This document shows positions 9,307 through 18,780 of a stretch of 64,000 bases of DNA, in pieces; the stretch's first letter is position 1, and each line of letters opens with the position of its first letter. The position numbers were made by a program, and so were the translations under genes. This DNA comes from Pseudomonadota bacterium (GTDB taxonomy: Bacteria; Pseudomonadota; Alphaproteobacteria; Caulobacterales; Aquidulcibacteraceae): contig JAIUOD010000004.1 of assembly GCA_020161405.1 (NCBI GenBank), positions 62,001-126,000 of the forward strand, in the 5' to 3' direction. Below the pieces are notes generated by a model. It saw nothing but the letters and a program-made list of their open reading frames with translations. It ran no database searches and had not been told where the DNA came from.

Positions 9307-10104
9307 TTATTTTGCAACCCAAGAAGGTTTGCGCTTTTCAAGGAATGCGTGCAAACCTTCTTTGCCATCCACACTTGCTCGGGCATGGGCAATTACTTTT
9401 GCGGTTTCTTTTATTAAATGGTGGTCAATTGGCTTATCTTTGACCATATCAATTGTCTCTTTAGTTTTTGCAACTGCCGCTGGCGAAACGCAGAATGCCA
9501 AATCGGCAATTCTTTCTTCACGTTTTGCAAAATCGGCTTCATCAAGCGCGATTTCCTGAATAAGGCCAATTTCTTTGGCAGTATGCGCATCAAATGGCAT
9601 TGCAGTATTAAAGAATGCGCGCGCATTTCTTACGCCAATTGCCTCAATAACATATGGCGAAATGGTTGCAGGAACTAAACCAAGGCGGGTTTCAGAAAAG
9701 CAAAAATGCGATTTTTCGGTGGCAATTGCATAATCACAACATGCAATAAGCCCAAGCCCACCACCATAAGCACCATTTTCCACTAATGCCACAGTGATTT
9801 GTGGCAAAGTATAAAGCGCATGAAGCATATTTGCCAAATCCAATGCATCGGCTTCATTATCTTCTAAATCATGCCTTGCCTGACGCTCCATCCAGCCTAG
9901 ATCGCCGCCAGCGCAAAAATGATGGCCTGCGCCTTTTATGAAAACTACGCGAATATTATCATTGGCGCGAATGGTTTCGAATGTATCGCTCAAAGCGGCA
10001 ATCATAATTTCATCAAACGCATTGCGTTTTTCGGGGCGATTAAGCACCACAAAAGCCACGCCTTCTTCAGTAAGATTTAATAATACGGGTTGTTGTTCTT
10101 CCAT
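9307..10104 (-). CDS. Enoyl-CoA hydratase, probable 3-methylglutaconyl-CoA hydratase
   Basis: Crotonase-fold enzyme of 265 residues. The oxyanion-hole stretch GAGHHFCAGGDLGWM (around residues 60-74) and the second glycine region ENGAYGGGLGLIACCD (around 107-122) are typical. Position between mccA and mccB, the usual liu-cluster arrangement, suggests it hydrates 3-methylglutaconyl-CoA to HMG-CoA in leucine breakdown. HMG-CoA lyase is not found in this window. The gap to mccA is 20 bases, so the three genes are probably co-transcribed. Confidence 0.88.
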   Translation of the reverse strand: MEEQQPVLLNLTEEGVAFVVLNRPEKRNAFDEIMIAALSDTFETIRANDNIRVVFIKGAGHHFCAGGDLGWMERQARHDLEDNEADALDLANMLHALYTLPQITVALVENGAYGGGLGLIACCDYAIATEKSHFCFSETRLGLVPATISPYVIEAIGVRNARAFFNTAMPFDAHTAKEIGLIQEIALDEADFAKREERIADLAFCVSPAAVAKTKETIDMVKDKPIDHHLIKETAKVIAHARASVDGKEGLHAFLEKRKPSWVAK

Positions 10105-10180
10105 TTTCGTGCCCTTTTTGTTTTTTATATCTTACGCCTGTTTTTGGTTTTAAAAAGTGAATTTTGTGCGACCATTTCGC

Positions 10181-11788
10181 CTACATTCTAAACACACCAA
10201 AATTAGGCTCAGGGATTGGTGAATTGGCAATTACTGAAAGCGAAAGTGCCAAAACCGCACGTGTATCTTTAGGGTCGATAATTCCATCATCCCAAATTCT
10301 TGCGGTTGAATAATATGGATTGCCTTCTTGTTCATATTTTTCACGAATTGGGGCTTTGAATTTTTCTTCATCCTCTTTTGACCATTCTTGACCTGTTCGG
10401 TCAAAATTATCGCGCTTTACAGTTGCAAGAACGCTTGCCGCCTGTTCGCCACCCATAACCGAAGTTCGCGCATTAGGCCAAAGGAACATGAAACGCGGGC
10501 TATAAGAGCGCCCGCACATTGCATAATTTCCCGCACCATAAGAACCACCAATTACAAGCGTGATTTTTGGCACATTTGCGGTTGCTACGGCGGTAACAAG
10601 TTTTGCACCATCCTTGGCAATACCGCCCGCCTCATAATCCCTGCCAACCATGAAGCCAGAGATGTTTTGCAAGAATAAAAGCGGGATTTTACGTTTGCAG
10701 GCAAGTTCAATGAAATGCGCGCCTTTTAACGCACTTTGCGAAAATAAAATTCCATTATTGGCAATAATTGCCACAGGCCAACCATCAATATGTGCAAAAC
10801 CGCAAACCAATGTTTCACCATAAAGTGGTTTAAATTCATGAAAATCAGAATTATCAACAATACGCCCAATAATTTCACGAACATCATATGGTGTGCGTAA
10901 ATCGGACGGGATAATTGAATAAATTTCGCTTTCATCAAGCTGTGGCGGTTTTGGAATTTCGCGCGTGATATATTTTTCATCGCCTTGCTTTAGGGTTTTT
11001 ACAATTTCGCGCACAATTTCCAATGCATGATTATCATTTTGCGCATAATGATCGGCAACACCCGATTTTTTGGCATGAACATCGGCACCGCCCAAATCTT
11101 CGGCAGATACATCTTCCCCTGTGGCCGCCTTCACAAGTGGCGGGCCACCAAGGAAAATTGTGCCCTGATTTTTAACAATAATACTTTCATCCGACATCGC
11201 AGGAACATAAGCGCCACCTGCCGTACATGAACCCATAACCGATGCAATTTGCGCAATTCCCAATGCACTCATATTGGCTTGATTAAAGAAAATACGCCCG
11301 AAATGGTCGCGGTCTGGAAAAACTTCGGCCTGATGCGGAAGGTTTGCACCGCCTGAATCCACCAAATATATACATGGCAGGCGGTTTTCTTTGGCAACTT
11401 CCTGTGCCCGAAGCTGTTTTTTGACCGTCATTGGAAAATACGTTCCACCTTTAACCGTAGCATCATTGGCAATAATCATACATTCGCGCCCCGATACTAA
11501 ACCAATGCCGCAAATAAGCCCTGCCCCATGCACATCGCCGTCATACATGCCATTTGCCGCAAGTGCACTTAATTCAAGAAATGCACTTCCGGCGTCAATC
11601 AATTGTTCAACGCGTTCACGCGGTAATATTTTTCCGCGTTTAATATGTTTTTGCCGCGCTTCTTCTGTGCCGCCAAATGATGCAATTTTGGTTTTTTCTT
11701 TCAAAACTTCAACTAAATCGCGCATAGTTTTTTTATTATTTAGCGCTACATTAGAACTTCTATCGAAATTTGATTCAATTTTTGGCAT
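10181..11788 (-). CDS. mccB: Methylcrotonyl-CoA carboxylase beta (carboxyltransferase) subunit
   Basis: Carboxyltransferase subunit that moves carboxyl from biotin to 3-methylcrotonyl-CoA. The 535-residue protein shows the crotonase-like carboxyltransferase N-half ([36 protein letters not shown]) and the C-half with [17 protein letters not shown] and [14 protein letters not shown], all typical of MCC beta. It is the first gene of the mccB-hydratase-mccA run on the minus strand. A Shine-Dalgarno-like GAGGAAAA precedes the ATG at 11788. A divergent outer membrane protein gene starts 135 bases away. Confidence 0.94.
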   Translation of the reverse strand: MPKIESNFDRSSNVALNNKKTMRDLVEVLKEKTKIASFGGTEEARQKHIKRGKILPRERVEQLIDAGSAFLELSALAANGMYDGDVHGAGLICGIGLVSGRECMIIANDATVKGGTYFPMTVKKQLRAQEVAKENRLPCIYLVDSGGANLPHQAEVFPDRDHFGRIFFNQANMSALGIAQIASVMGSCTAGGAYVPAMSDESIIVKNQGTIFLGGPPLVKAATGEDVSAEDLGGADVHAKKSGVADHYAQNDNHALEIVREIVKTLKQGDEKYITREIPKPPQLDESEIYSIIPSDLRTPYDVREIIGRIVDNSDFHEFKPLYGETLVCGFAHIDGWPVAIIANNGILFSQSALKGAHFIELACKRKIPLLFLQNISGFMVGRDYEAGGIAKDGAKLVTAVATANVPKITLVIGGSYGAGNYAMCGRSYSPRFMFLWPNARTSVMGGEQAASVLATVKRDNFDRTGQEWSKEDEEKFKAPIREKYEQEGNPYYSTARIWDDGIIDPKDTRAVLALSLSVIANSPIPEPNFGVFRM

Positions 11789-11923
11789 TTTTCCTCGCTA
11801 TATCGACATTAGAATAATTTACGCAAGTTTTGCAAGTGGTTTCAATAGTAAGAAACCAAAGAAAATATAGTCACTAAAAATAAACTTATTCCTTTTACCA
11901 TAATGAAAATTTTGGGGGAATAA

Positions 11924-12598
11924 ATGAATAACCAAAAAAAATATAAATTATTTTACCTTGGCCTTGTGGCATTTGGAACTTTTGCAATAAGCACAAATAA
12001 TGCAAATGCCATTGAGCTTGAACAAGTAAGCGCCCGTGCGGGGACTTTGGGTCTTGGTGCTGAAATTGGTTTTGAAATTATTCCAACAGTGGTTGTTCGC
12101 GGCATTGGGCAAAAATATAATTATAATTACAATAAAAGCATCAATAGTATTCAATATGATGGGCGCGTTGGCTTGCAATCATATGGCGTTCAATTTGATA
12201 TTCACCCCCCGCTTATGCCGCTTTATTTAACAGGTGGCATTTATTCAAATTCAAACAAAATCAATATGACAGCTGTCCCAACAGGCACATACAATATTGG
12301 CGGCACTAATTATACAGGCGCGCAAGTTGGCGTTTTAACATCTAAAGCAGAATTTGACCCAACCGCACTTTACGGTGGCCTTGGCCTTGAATTTCAGATT
12401 GGGTCACTGGCACTTGCGGCAGAAGGCGGCGTTTATTACCAAGGTAAACCAAACGTAAGCGCAAAAGTAACTGGCCCGATTGCATCTGATCCAACATTCC
12501 AAGCCAATCTTGCCAAAGAAACAGCAAAAGTTTCAAGCGACCTTGATAAGGCAAAATATTGGCCCGCCCTTACAGTAATGGGTAGAATGAAGTTTTAA
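11924..12598 (+). CDS. Outer membrane beta-barrel protein
   Basis: The 224-residue product has a signal peptide (cleavage near NNANAIEL, residue 29) followed by alternating short strands with Gly/Tyr turns and a C-terminal phenylalanine (GRMKF), the usual signal for outer membrane assembly. The pattern LTGGIYSNSNK, LYGGLGLEFQIGSLALAAEGGVYYQG fits a small 8- to 10-stranded barrel. The start has a strong ribosome site (GGGGG, 6 bases upstream). Function unknown. Its stop is only 3 bases before the patatin gene, so the two are probably translated from one transcript. Confidence 0.8.
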   Translation: MNNQKKYKLFYLGLVAFGTFAISTNNANAIELEQVSARAGTLGLGAEIGFEIIPTVVVRGIGQKYNYNYNKSINSIQYDGRVGLQSYGVQFDIHPPLMPLYLTGGIYSNSNKINMTAVPTGTYNIGGTNYTGAQVGVLTSKAEFDPTALYGGLGLEFQIGSLALAAEGGVYYQGKPNVSAKVTGPIASDPTFQANLAKETAKVSSDLDKAKYWPALTVMGRMKF

Positions 12599-12601
12599 TT
12601 C

Positions 12602-14314
12602 ATGCTTCCGCCCGATTTTGCCAATATTCCGTTTTTACGCAATGCTGATAAAACGGCATTACGCGAAGTCACGAGAAATGCAATTTGGTATTCAATCCCT
12701 GGCGGCACACCACTATTTACCGAAGGCGATGTTGCAGATTTTATGTGGTTTGTGCGCTCTGGCTCTCTTGGCGCATTTCGCCGTGATTCATTTGGGCAGA
12801 ATGAATTAATCGGCCATATTCGCGCGGGTGAACCCGTTGGTGAAATGGCACTTATTTCAGGTGACACACATTCTGCATCTGTCTATGCATTACGCGATAG
12901 TGAATTATTCGCCCTTGATAAGGCAACCTTTAACCGCCTTGTTCGTAAATATCCCGACTTGATGCAAGGTTTGGCGCGAACAATCCTTTTTAGAAGCAAG
13001 CAAAACCGCCGCAAAGCCGCATTAAATAATCCCAAAGTTTTTAGCTTTATTTCAGCCTCACCAACAATTGAAATTGAAACCCGTGCTCGCGAAATTGTCA
13101 AGGCAATTCGTTCCTTAGGCAAAAGTGTTGCAATCATTGATGAACAAAATGAAGCCAAAGATGCAAGCTGGTTTGATGAAATCGAACGAACCAATGATTT
13201 TGTAATCCTTACCAGCCAATTGGGCGAAAGCACATGGGAACAAACCTGTTTACGGCAAGCCGATAGAATTTGGATTTTTGGACGAACAGATGCCAAACCA
13301 TCATATCCATTATTGCCGCAAAATATTTCTCCAGTTCAAGAATTTAAATTGGTTGATGTGGTTTTGGTAAAAAAAGTTGGACGAAACCCAATAAGCAGCG
13401 CCAAAGAATGGCTTAATGCCGCGAATGCAACACGGCTTTTGACACTTAGGGAGGGCAATGAATCTGATCTTAAAAGCCTTGCCCGAATAATTGTTGGTAC
13501 ATCTATTGGTCTTGTTTTATCTGGCGGCGGTGCGCGCGCTTATGCACATATTGGTGCGATACGTGCATTGCGTGAAGCGGGTTATGACTTTGATTTTTAT
13601 GGTGGCACATCAATGGGTGGGGTTATTGCCGCCTGTGCCGCAATGGGTTGGGATGATAGGGAAATTGAAAGCCATATTTGGGATGCCTTTGTGGCATCCA
13701 ATCCATTGAATGATTATATGCTTCCGGTTGTTGCAATGACATCTGGTAAGAAGGTTGAAACCCGCCTTAAAGAGCATTTTGGCGATGTTTTAATCGAAGA
13801 TTTAATACGCCCCTATTTTTGTGTTTCCTCTAATTTAACCGAAGCCAAAGTAAGAGTTCATCGCACTGGAATTTTGCGCCAAGCATTGCGCGCTTCAATT
13901 GCCCTTCCTGGAATTTTGCCGCCTGTTGTTGAAGATGATTGCGTCTTTGTTGATGGTGCAGTTTTAAACAATTTCCCCGTTGAGATTATGGCATCATTAC
14001 ATCGTGGCCCAAATATTGGGGTTGATGTAAGCCGACAACATGCCCTTAATGCCGCCGAATTTAAAAATCCACCAAGTTTCTTTGAATGGATATTTAAAAA
14101 AGGCCATCATTCACCACCGCCAATTGCCGAATTATTAATGCGAACGGCAACCGCACCACTTGCCCCACTTAAAAACACCCATAAATCAGACATAACAATA
14201 GTACCAGATTTGGGCGATATTGAGCTGCGCGATTGGAAGGCATTTGATAGGGCAGTTGAGGCAGGATATAAGGCAACTGTTGAAAAACTAAAAAATTCTG
14301 AAGAAAGTTTTTGA
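12602..14314 (+). CDS. Cyclic-nucleotide-domain patatin-like phospholipase (NTE/RssA type)
   Basis: A lipid esterase of 570 residues. Residues 10-130 look like a cyclic-nucleotide-binding domain (IPGGTPLFTEGDVADFMWFV, then GEPVGEMALISG). A linker domain covers roughly 145-295. The patatin domain has the oxyanion loop GGGARAYAHIG (308-318), the nucleophile elbow GTSMGG with Ser337, and DGA with Asp451. This is the domain order of bacterial neuropathy-target-esterase homologues, thought to act on lysophospholipids at the membrane. Whether the N-terminal domain still binds cAMP is not known. It follows the barrel protein by 3 bases. Confidence 0.88.
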   Translation: MLPPDFANIPFLRNADKTALREVTRNAIWYSIPGGTPLFTEGDVADFMWFVRSGSLGAFRRDSFGQNELIGHIRAGEPVGEMALISGDTHSASVYALRDSELFALDKATFNRLVRKYPDLMQGLARTILFRSKQNRRKAALNNPKVFSFISASPTIEIETRAREIVKAIRSLGKSVAIIDEQNEAKDASWFDEIERTNDFVILTSQLGESTWEQTCLRQADRIWIFGRTDAKPSYPLLPQNISPVQEFKLVDVVLVKKVGRNPISSAKEWLNAANATRLLTLREGNESDLKSLARIIVGTSIGLVLSGGGARAYAHIGAIRALREAGYDFDFYGGTSMGGVIAACAAMGWDDREIESHIWDAFVASNPLNDYMLPVVAMTSGKKVETRLKEHFGDVLIEDLIRPYFCVSSNLTEAKVRVHRTGILRQALRASIALPGILPPVVEDDCVFVDGAVLNNFPVEIMASLHRGPNIGVDVSRQHALNAAEFKNPPSFFEWIFKKGHHSPPPIAELLMRTATAPLAPLKNTHKSDITIVPDLGDIELRDWKAFDRAVEAGYKATVEKLKNSEESF

Positions 14315-14381
14315 GCTTGATGAATTTGCCTATATTTGGACATTATCTTTACATAGAATATAGCCCGAAGGTGAATATTTG

Positions 14382-15101
14382 ATGCGTGCACTTAAGGTTT
14401 CGACCATTGTTTTTGCTATTGTTACTATAATTGGAGTTGCGGTAATTATGGGGCGCTTTGTTTTCAAACTTGGCCCCGCCAGAATTGGCGAAGAACCACA
14501 AATGGCAGGAATTGAAGCTGAAATTGCAAGCACTAATTCAGTTACAGATCAGGCATTTGACCCTGCACAAATGTTGCCACCATCACCTGTAATTGAGCAG
14601 CCAAACACCGCAATTGCCACAAGTAGTGCGTCTCAAGAAGCAATGGCATCGGCGCAGGCATCATCAAATTGTGCCGTAAGCGTTGCAAAACCTATTTCAA
14701 TCAATGATTGGAACAATAAAGGCAGTGTTAGTGCAAGTGCAGAAGGCAATGATTGCCAAAGCGCCATAATAAGAATTGAAATCAAATCAAACCAAGGAAA
14801 ATCACTTTTCACCATGAGCGCCCCTGCACGTGATTTTGGCATGAGTGCAAATAGTAATGTCGATAATTTACGTAATGCACTTAATAATGCGCTTCCAAAT
14901 TCTGCGGTTCGTGCCAATGCCTATCCAAAATGGGAAAATGATGAAAGCAAACCATTCGGCACCGAATTTGACAAAGCAACTTATGAAAAAATCCGCGCCC
15001 AAAGCGCCCCCGTAATTTGCCTAAAACTACCATCCGCCCCCCAAACCTGCATTGCCGCCAATCCTGAAACAGGTGATATAAGGACTTTTAGCCGAGGGTA
15101 A
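14382..15101 (+). CDS. Membrane-anchored protein of unknown function
   Basis: I do not recognise a domain. The N-terminus has one hydrophobic segment (about residues 5-24, STIVFAIVTIIGVAVIMG), which may be an uncleaved signal anchor, then about 60 low-complexity Ala/Ser/Pro residues and a C-terminal globular part (about 85-239) with two pairs of cysteines in the pattern SNCAVS...GNDCQSA and VICLKL...QTCIAA. I chose the ATG at 14382; a TTG codon sits directly before it. It is 67 bases downstream of the patatin gene on the same strand. Confidence 0.65.
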   Translation: MRALKVSTIVFAIVTIIGVAVIMGRFVFKLGPARIGEEPQMAGIEAEIASTNSVTDQAFDPAQMLPPSPVIEQPNTAIATSSASQEAMASAQASSNCAVSVAKPISINDWNNKGSVSASAEGNDCQSAIIRIEIKSNQGKSLFTMSAPARDFGMSANSNVDNLRNALNNALPNSAVRANAYPKWENDESKPFGTEFDKATYEKIRAQSAPVICLKLPSAPQTCIAANPETGDIRTFSRG

Positions 15102-15572
15102 ATAAGAAAATATTTAATAAAAACAATTAATTAGCACCGCCCCCTTATATTTCCTTAAAAATGTTATCAAATGCTATCATTTTCACCAAAATCACATTTG
15201 AAATCAATGTGCTGGCATTTTGAATTTTGATAGCAAAATTTACAATCAAGAATTTTCATTCTTTGAATAAACTATTATAAATCAAGTTTATTGAAGCTGG
15301 ATAGAAATAGTGCAACCCTGCTTCCCGATGAATGGGGAAGCTGTCACCAAAGGTGACTGAAAGGATTAAAACCTTTCAGCATATAATTGAGTTTAGAGAA
15401 AAACCCCTTTCGTCACGCGCCAAAGCGCGCGCCACTTTCCCCAATTTTTGGGTAAAGAAGATGTTGCATAATATGTAACGAGATAATGAACTATTTAATA
15501 TCATGCCCTCGAAATACATATATATCCATCCTTGATACTTCCATTTTGTTTATTTAAAGCCTAAAAAAATCT
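15102..15572. other. Gene-free stretch holding a palindromic repeat
   Basis: I find no gene in these 471 bases. The first 200 are AT-rich. From about 15321 to 15457 lies a chain of short hairpins that resembles the element at 31388-31542 (annotated separately). The remaining bases before the AraC gene are featureless. The stretch is also the left boundary of the higher-GC AraC/CPBP pair. Confidence 0.6.
15321..15457. repeat. MITE-like palindromic element, copy 1
   Basis: Successive hairpins are visible: CTTCCC/GGGAAG (15321-15340), GTCACC/GGTGAC (15343-15357), CTGAAAGG/CCTTTCAG (15356-15379) and, at the far end, CTTTCCCCAA/TTGGGTAAAG (15435-15457). The first two, in the same order and spacing, open the element at 31388. 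The opposite ends are similar in inverted orientation. No reading frame inside. Confidence 0.6.
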
Positions 15573-16388
15573 ATGCATTTAAACAACGAAGCGCATCAGG
15601 CATCAATTATGCAATGCCCCCGGAATGAATTTCACTTAATTGAACGCGCGTCGAACAATATCAATCATTCGGGATTTTCCCCGCATCGCCACGATACCTA
15701 TACAGTGGCTCTAACGACACGCGGTACGCAAACCTTCAACTATCGCGGTGCACTAAGGCGCTCTTTGCCAGGGCAAGCCTTGATACTGCACCCTGATGAA
15801 TTACATGACGGTAAACCTTGTGACGAAGCAGGATTTGGTTATTGTGTAGCCTATATTCCGCCTAGCCATATCCAAACCATCCTTGGCTGTGTTGACCTGC
15901 CATTTGTTGCCGAGGCTGTTTCATCCGATGCGGCGCTAGTGGCGGCGGTCGCGCGGGTCGTGGCGCCAGGTTGTGCCGATGATGCTAACGATTATCAGGA
16001 TGCTATTTTTGAGCTTGCTTGTGCAATTGAGAGGGTTTCGGGATTGCGTAGGCCGCGCCATCGACCCGACATCAAGGCAGTATTGACCGCACAACAATAT
16101 CTGGATGAGCTGCCAGAGGGCGGAACCCACTTAGAACAAATGGAAAATATCACAGGTCGTGATCGCTGGAACCTGTGCCGTGATTTTCGACGCATACTTG
16201 GGACAAGTCCCTATCGCTATCTACAATATAGAAGAATTGCGCATGCTAAAAAGCTCCTCCGTGCTGGCGAGAGCTTTGCCGAAGCCGCATATGCTTCTGG
16301 CTTTGCCGACCAAAGTCATTTCACCAGGATTTTCAGAAACTTCGTCGGCCTGACCCCGGCCTCGTGGCGGGCATCTGCGCTATTTTAG
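15573..16388 (+). CDS. AraC family transcriptional regulator
   Basis: The 271-residue protein has an N-terminal cupin-like sensing domain (PHRHDTYTVALTTRGTQTF, then GQALILHPDELHDG) and a C-terminal pair of helix-turn-helix motifs (about residues 170-268: RDRWNLCRDFRRILGTSPYRYLQYRRIAHAK and FAEAAYASGFADQSHFTRIFRNFVGLTPASWR). The inducer is unknown. Its codons and base composition are clearly richer in G and C than the genes on either side, which suggests transfer. An alternative start is the Met at residue 13. It is followed by a CPBP-family gene on the same strand. Confidence 0.9.
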   Translation: MHLNNEAHQASIMQCPRNEFHLIERASNNINHSGFSPHRHDTYTVALTTRGTQTFNYRGALRRSLPGQALILHPDELHDGKPCDEAGFGYCVAYIPPSHIQTILGCVDLPFVAEAVSSDAALVAAVARVVAPGCADDANDYQDAIFELACAIERVSGLRRPRHRPDIKAVLTAQQYLDELPEGGTHLEQMENITGRDRWNLCRDFRRILGTSPYRYLQYRRIAHAKKLLRAGESFAEAAYASGFADQSHFTRIFRNFVGLTPASWRASALF

Positions 16389-16483
16389 GGTGTGTTGAAA
16401 ATAGATTTTAGGTGATTTTGTGTCAAAATTTCCTAGCACAATCATTCTATACATTGCGCCCGCACGCCTTTACCCTCCTACAA

Positions 16484-17383
16484 ATGAATACTATTTACTC
16501 CAATCAAGCTGCCAAGGGCTGGTTGCCTTGGCCAATTTTGAGCCCATTTTTGGCATTATTACTTGTCGTAATTGGAAGCATGCCCTTCGACATTTGGCTA
16601 GAGTTCATGCACTTCACAGATTCAAAGGGGGAACCGACTAGTACGCTCGGTTTATGCTTGTTGCTCTTGCTTCCATTCGCCGGAATGGGCGGCGCGGTAT
16701 TTCTTTGGTTGCTGATTGTGGAAAGGCGCACTCTTGCAACAATTGGCTTTTCAGGTGACCGAGCCATTCACCGCTTTGCCGCAGGATTAATGCTCGGAAT
16801 TCTTATGATGGGTGGGGTTGTCGGCTTAATTGCGGCCTTTGGCGGATATCATCTTGTAAGCTTGGCACCTGCATTTTCCGATATTCGTTCGCTTGGATGG
16901 ATTTTTGCGTTATTAGTATGTTTTGCGCTACAAGCTAGCGTAGAAGAGTTTATATTTCGCGGCTGGTTGCTATCGACTGTCGCTAGGCGATCCAATGTTA
17001 TAGTGGGCATTATTGCCACATCAATACCCTTCACCCTTTTGCATTTTTCGCGTGGTCAGCCAATTTTGAGCATTGTATTCACATTTGCTTTCTCGGTATT
17101 CGCATGTGCCCTCGCTATCAAATCAAAATCCATTATTGGCGCAATGGGATGGCATACTGGTTGGAACTGGTTCGGTGGAACGGCATTCGATGTGCCTATC
17201 ACAGGCTTTGACACAAAAGTCCCAGCATTAGTTGCCGAACTGCAACCCAAAGGGCCGATATTCCTTACGGGTGGGGCGGAAGGGCCAGAAGGCAGCATTT
17301 TCGCCTTAGTTTTGATGCTAGTGGGGATATTAGTCGCCTTTAGCAAAATGCTAACGCACAAGCGAAAGGTCGCCGAGGACTAA
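16484..17383 (+). CDS. CPBP family intramembrane metalloprotease
   Basis: Polytopic membrane protein of the CAAX protease and bacteriocin-processing (Abi/CPBP) family. The motif 1 EEFIFRG, a motif 2 LHFSRG and a motif 3 GWHTGWNWF are all present, so the glutamate/histidine active site looks complete. About eight hydrophobic segments. The open frame begins earlier at a GTG (16412), but the first 24 codons do not look like the family, so I prefer ATG 16484 (299 residues), without a good Shine-Dalgarno. It shares the higher-GC composition of the AraC gene 95 bases upstream and was probably acquired with it. Substrate unknown. Confidence 0.85.
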   Translation: MNTIYSNQAAKGWLPWPILSPFLALLLVVIGSMPFDIWLEFMHFTDSKGEPTSTLGLCLLLLLPFAGMGGAVFLWLLIVERRTLATIGFSGDRAIHRFAAGLMLGILMMGGVVGLIAAFGGYHLVSLAPAFSDIRSLGWIFALLVCFALQASVEEFIFRGWLLSTVARRSNVIVGIIATSIPFTLLHFSRGQPILSIVFTFAFSVFACALAIKSKSIIGAMGWHTGWNWFGGTAFDVPITGFDTKVPALVAELQPKGPIFLTGGAEGPEGSIFALVLMLVGILVAFSKMLTHKRKVAED

Positions 17384-17491
17384 TAGAGCCAGTCCATCGA
17401 CAGAAAATTCGACACAACTACGGCTTAAATTAGCGGCGTATATGCCTCATTTTATTGAGATGACATGAAAAACCATCATGAGATTAAATAA

Positions 17492-18661
17492 TTACGGCCT
17501 TGTGCTTGTGAAAATTTCGCGCCCAATCAACCATCTTCGGATTTCCGATGTGCCCGCGCCAATTTCATAGAGTTTGGCATCGCGTAATAAACGCCCTGTT
17601 GGGTTTTCATTGACATAACCAGAGCCGCCCAAACATTGAATTGCGTCAAGTGCCATTTGGGTTGCCTTTTCGGCGGCATAAAGGATTGCCCCTGCTGCGT
17701 CTTTGCGGGTGTTTTTGCCCTTGTCACAGGCTTTGGCGACCGCATAAACATAGGCGCGCGCAGTCGAAAGCGATACGTACATATCGGCAAGTTTGCCCTG
17801 CATAAGTTGGAATTCGCCTATTGCTTGACCAAATTGCTTACGATCATGCAAATAAGGCACAACAACATCCATACATGCCTGCATAATACCAAGTGGCCCC
17901 GCCGCAAGGACGGCGCGTTCATAATCAAGCCCAGACATAAGGACGCCAACGCCGCCATTTAATGGGCCCATCATATTTTCTACAGGCACTTCGCAATTTT
18001 CAAAAACCAATTCACCCGTTGGCGAACCGCGCATTCCAAGTTTATCCAAACTTTGGGCAACCGAAAAACCTTTGAAATCTTTTTCAACGATAAAGGCACT
18101 AATTCCTTTTTGATGTGCATCCATATCGGTTTTGGCATATACTATTAAAGTATCGGCTTCTTTGGCATTGGTTATCCAAAATTTGCCCCCATTTAATACA
18201 TAGACCCCGCCCTTTAATTCAGCGCGTAATTTCATTGAAACCACGTCTGAGCCTGCGCCCACCTCACTCATGGCGAGGGCGCCGACATGTTCACCAGATA
18301 TAAGTTTTGGCAAATATTTTGCCTTTTGTTCGGCATTACCCCAACGGCGCAATTGATTAACGCAAAGATTTGAATGCGCACCATAAGAAAGACCAATTGA
18401 TGCCGAAGCGCGTGAAATTTCTTCCATTGCAATCACATGCTCAAGATAGCCAAGGCCAGTGCCGCCATCCTCTTCGGAAACAGTTATGCCTAAAAGGCCA
18501 AGCTCACCCAATTTGGGCCATAGGTCGCGGGCGAATGCATCATCTTTATCGATTTGTGCGGCGCGCGGTGCAATTTCTGCGCTTGCGAATTTTGCAACCA
18601 TTTCGCGGATTGCTTCGGCGGTTTCCCCGATATCATAATCTAATTGTGAAAAATTTGACAT
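17492..18661 (-). CDS. ivd: Isovaleryl-CoA dehydrogenase
   Basis: FAD-dependent acyl-CoA dehydrogenase that turns isovaleryl-CoA into 3-methylcrotonyl-CoA, the substrate of the MccAB carboxylase encoded nearby. The 389-residue length, the family signatures [17 protein letters not shown] and [24 protein letters not shown], and the glutamate in [15 protein letters not shown] (the catalytic base position in isovaleryl-CoA dehydrogenases, rather than the C-terminal site of other members) support the call. I chose ATG 18661, 8 codons inside the longest frame that begins with TTG, since GTAGGG precedes it and homologues start near MSNF. It is on the same strand as mccB but 5.7 kb away. Confidence 0.92.
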   Translation of the reverse strand: MSNFSQLDYDIGETAEAIREMVAKFASAEIAPRAAQIDKDDAFARDLWPKLGELGLLGITVSEEDGGTGLGYLEHVIAMEEISRASASIGLSYGAHSNLCVNQLRRWGNAEQKAKYLPKLISGEHVGALAMSEVGAGSDVVSMKLRAELKGGVYVLNGGKFWITNAKEADTLIVYAKTDMDAHQKGISAFIVEKDFKGFSVAQSLDKLGMRGSPTGELVFENCEVPVENMMGPLNGGVGVLMSGLDYERAVLAAGPLGIMQACMDVVVPYLHDRKQFGQAIGEFQLMQGKLADMYVSLSTARAYVYAVAKACDKGKNTRKDAAGAILYAAEKATQMALDAIQCLGGSGYVNENPTGRLLRDAKLYEIGAGTSEIRRWLIGREIFTSTRP

Positions 18662-18780
18662 TTGCCCTACTCTTATTACAGGCAAATTATTAGCTTATTT
18701 CATAATTTGAGCAAATCAATATTGCATCATTTAACTATTTTTTGCTTATAATTACCAATTAAATTTAAATAGGCGCGAAA

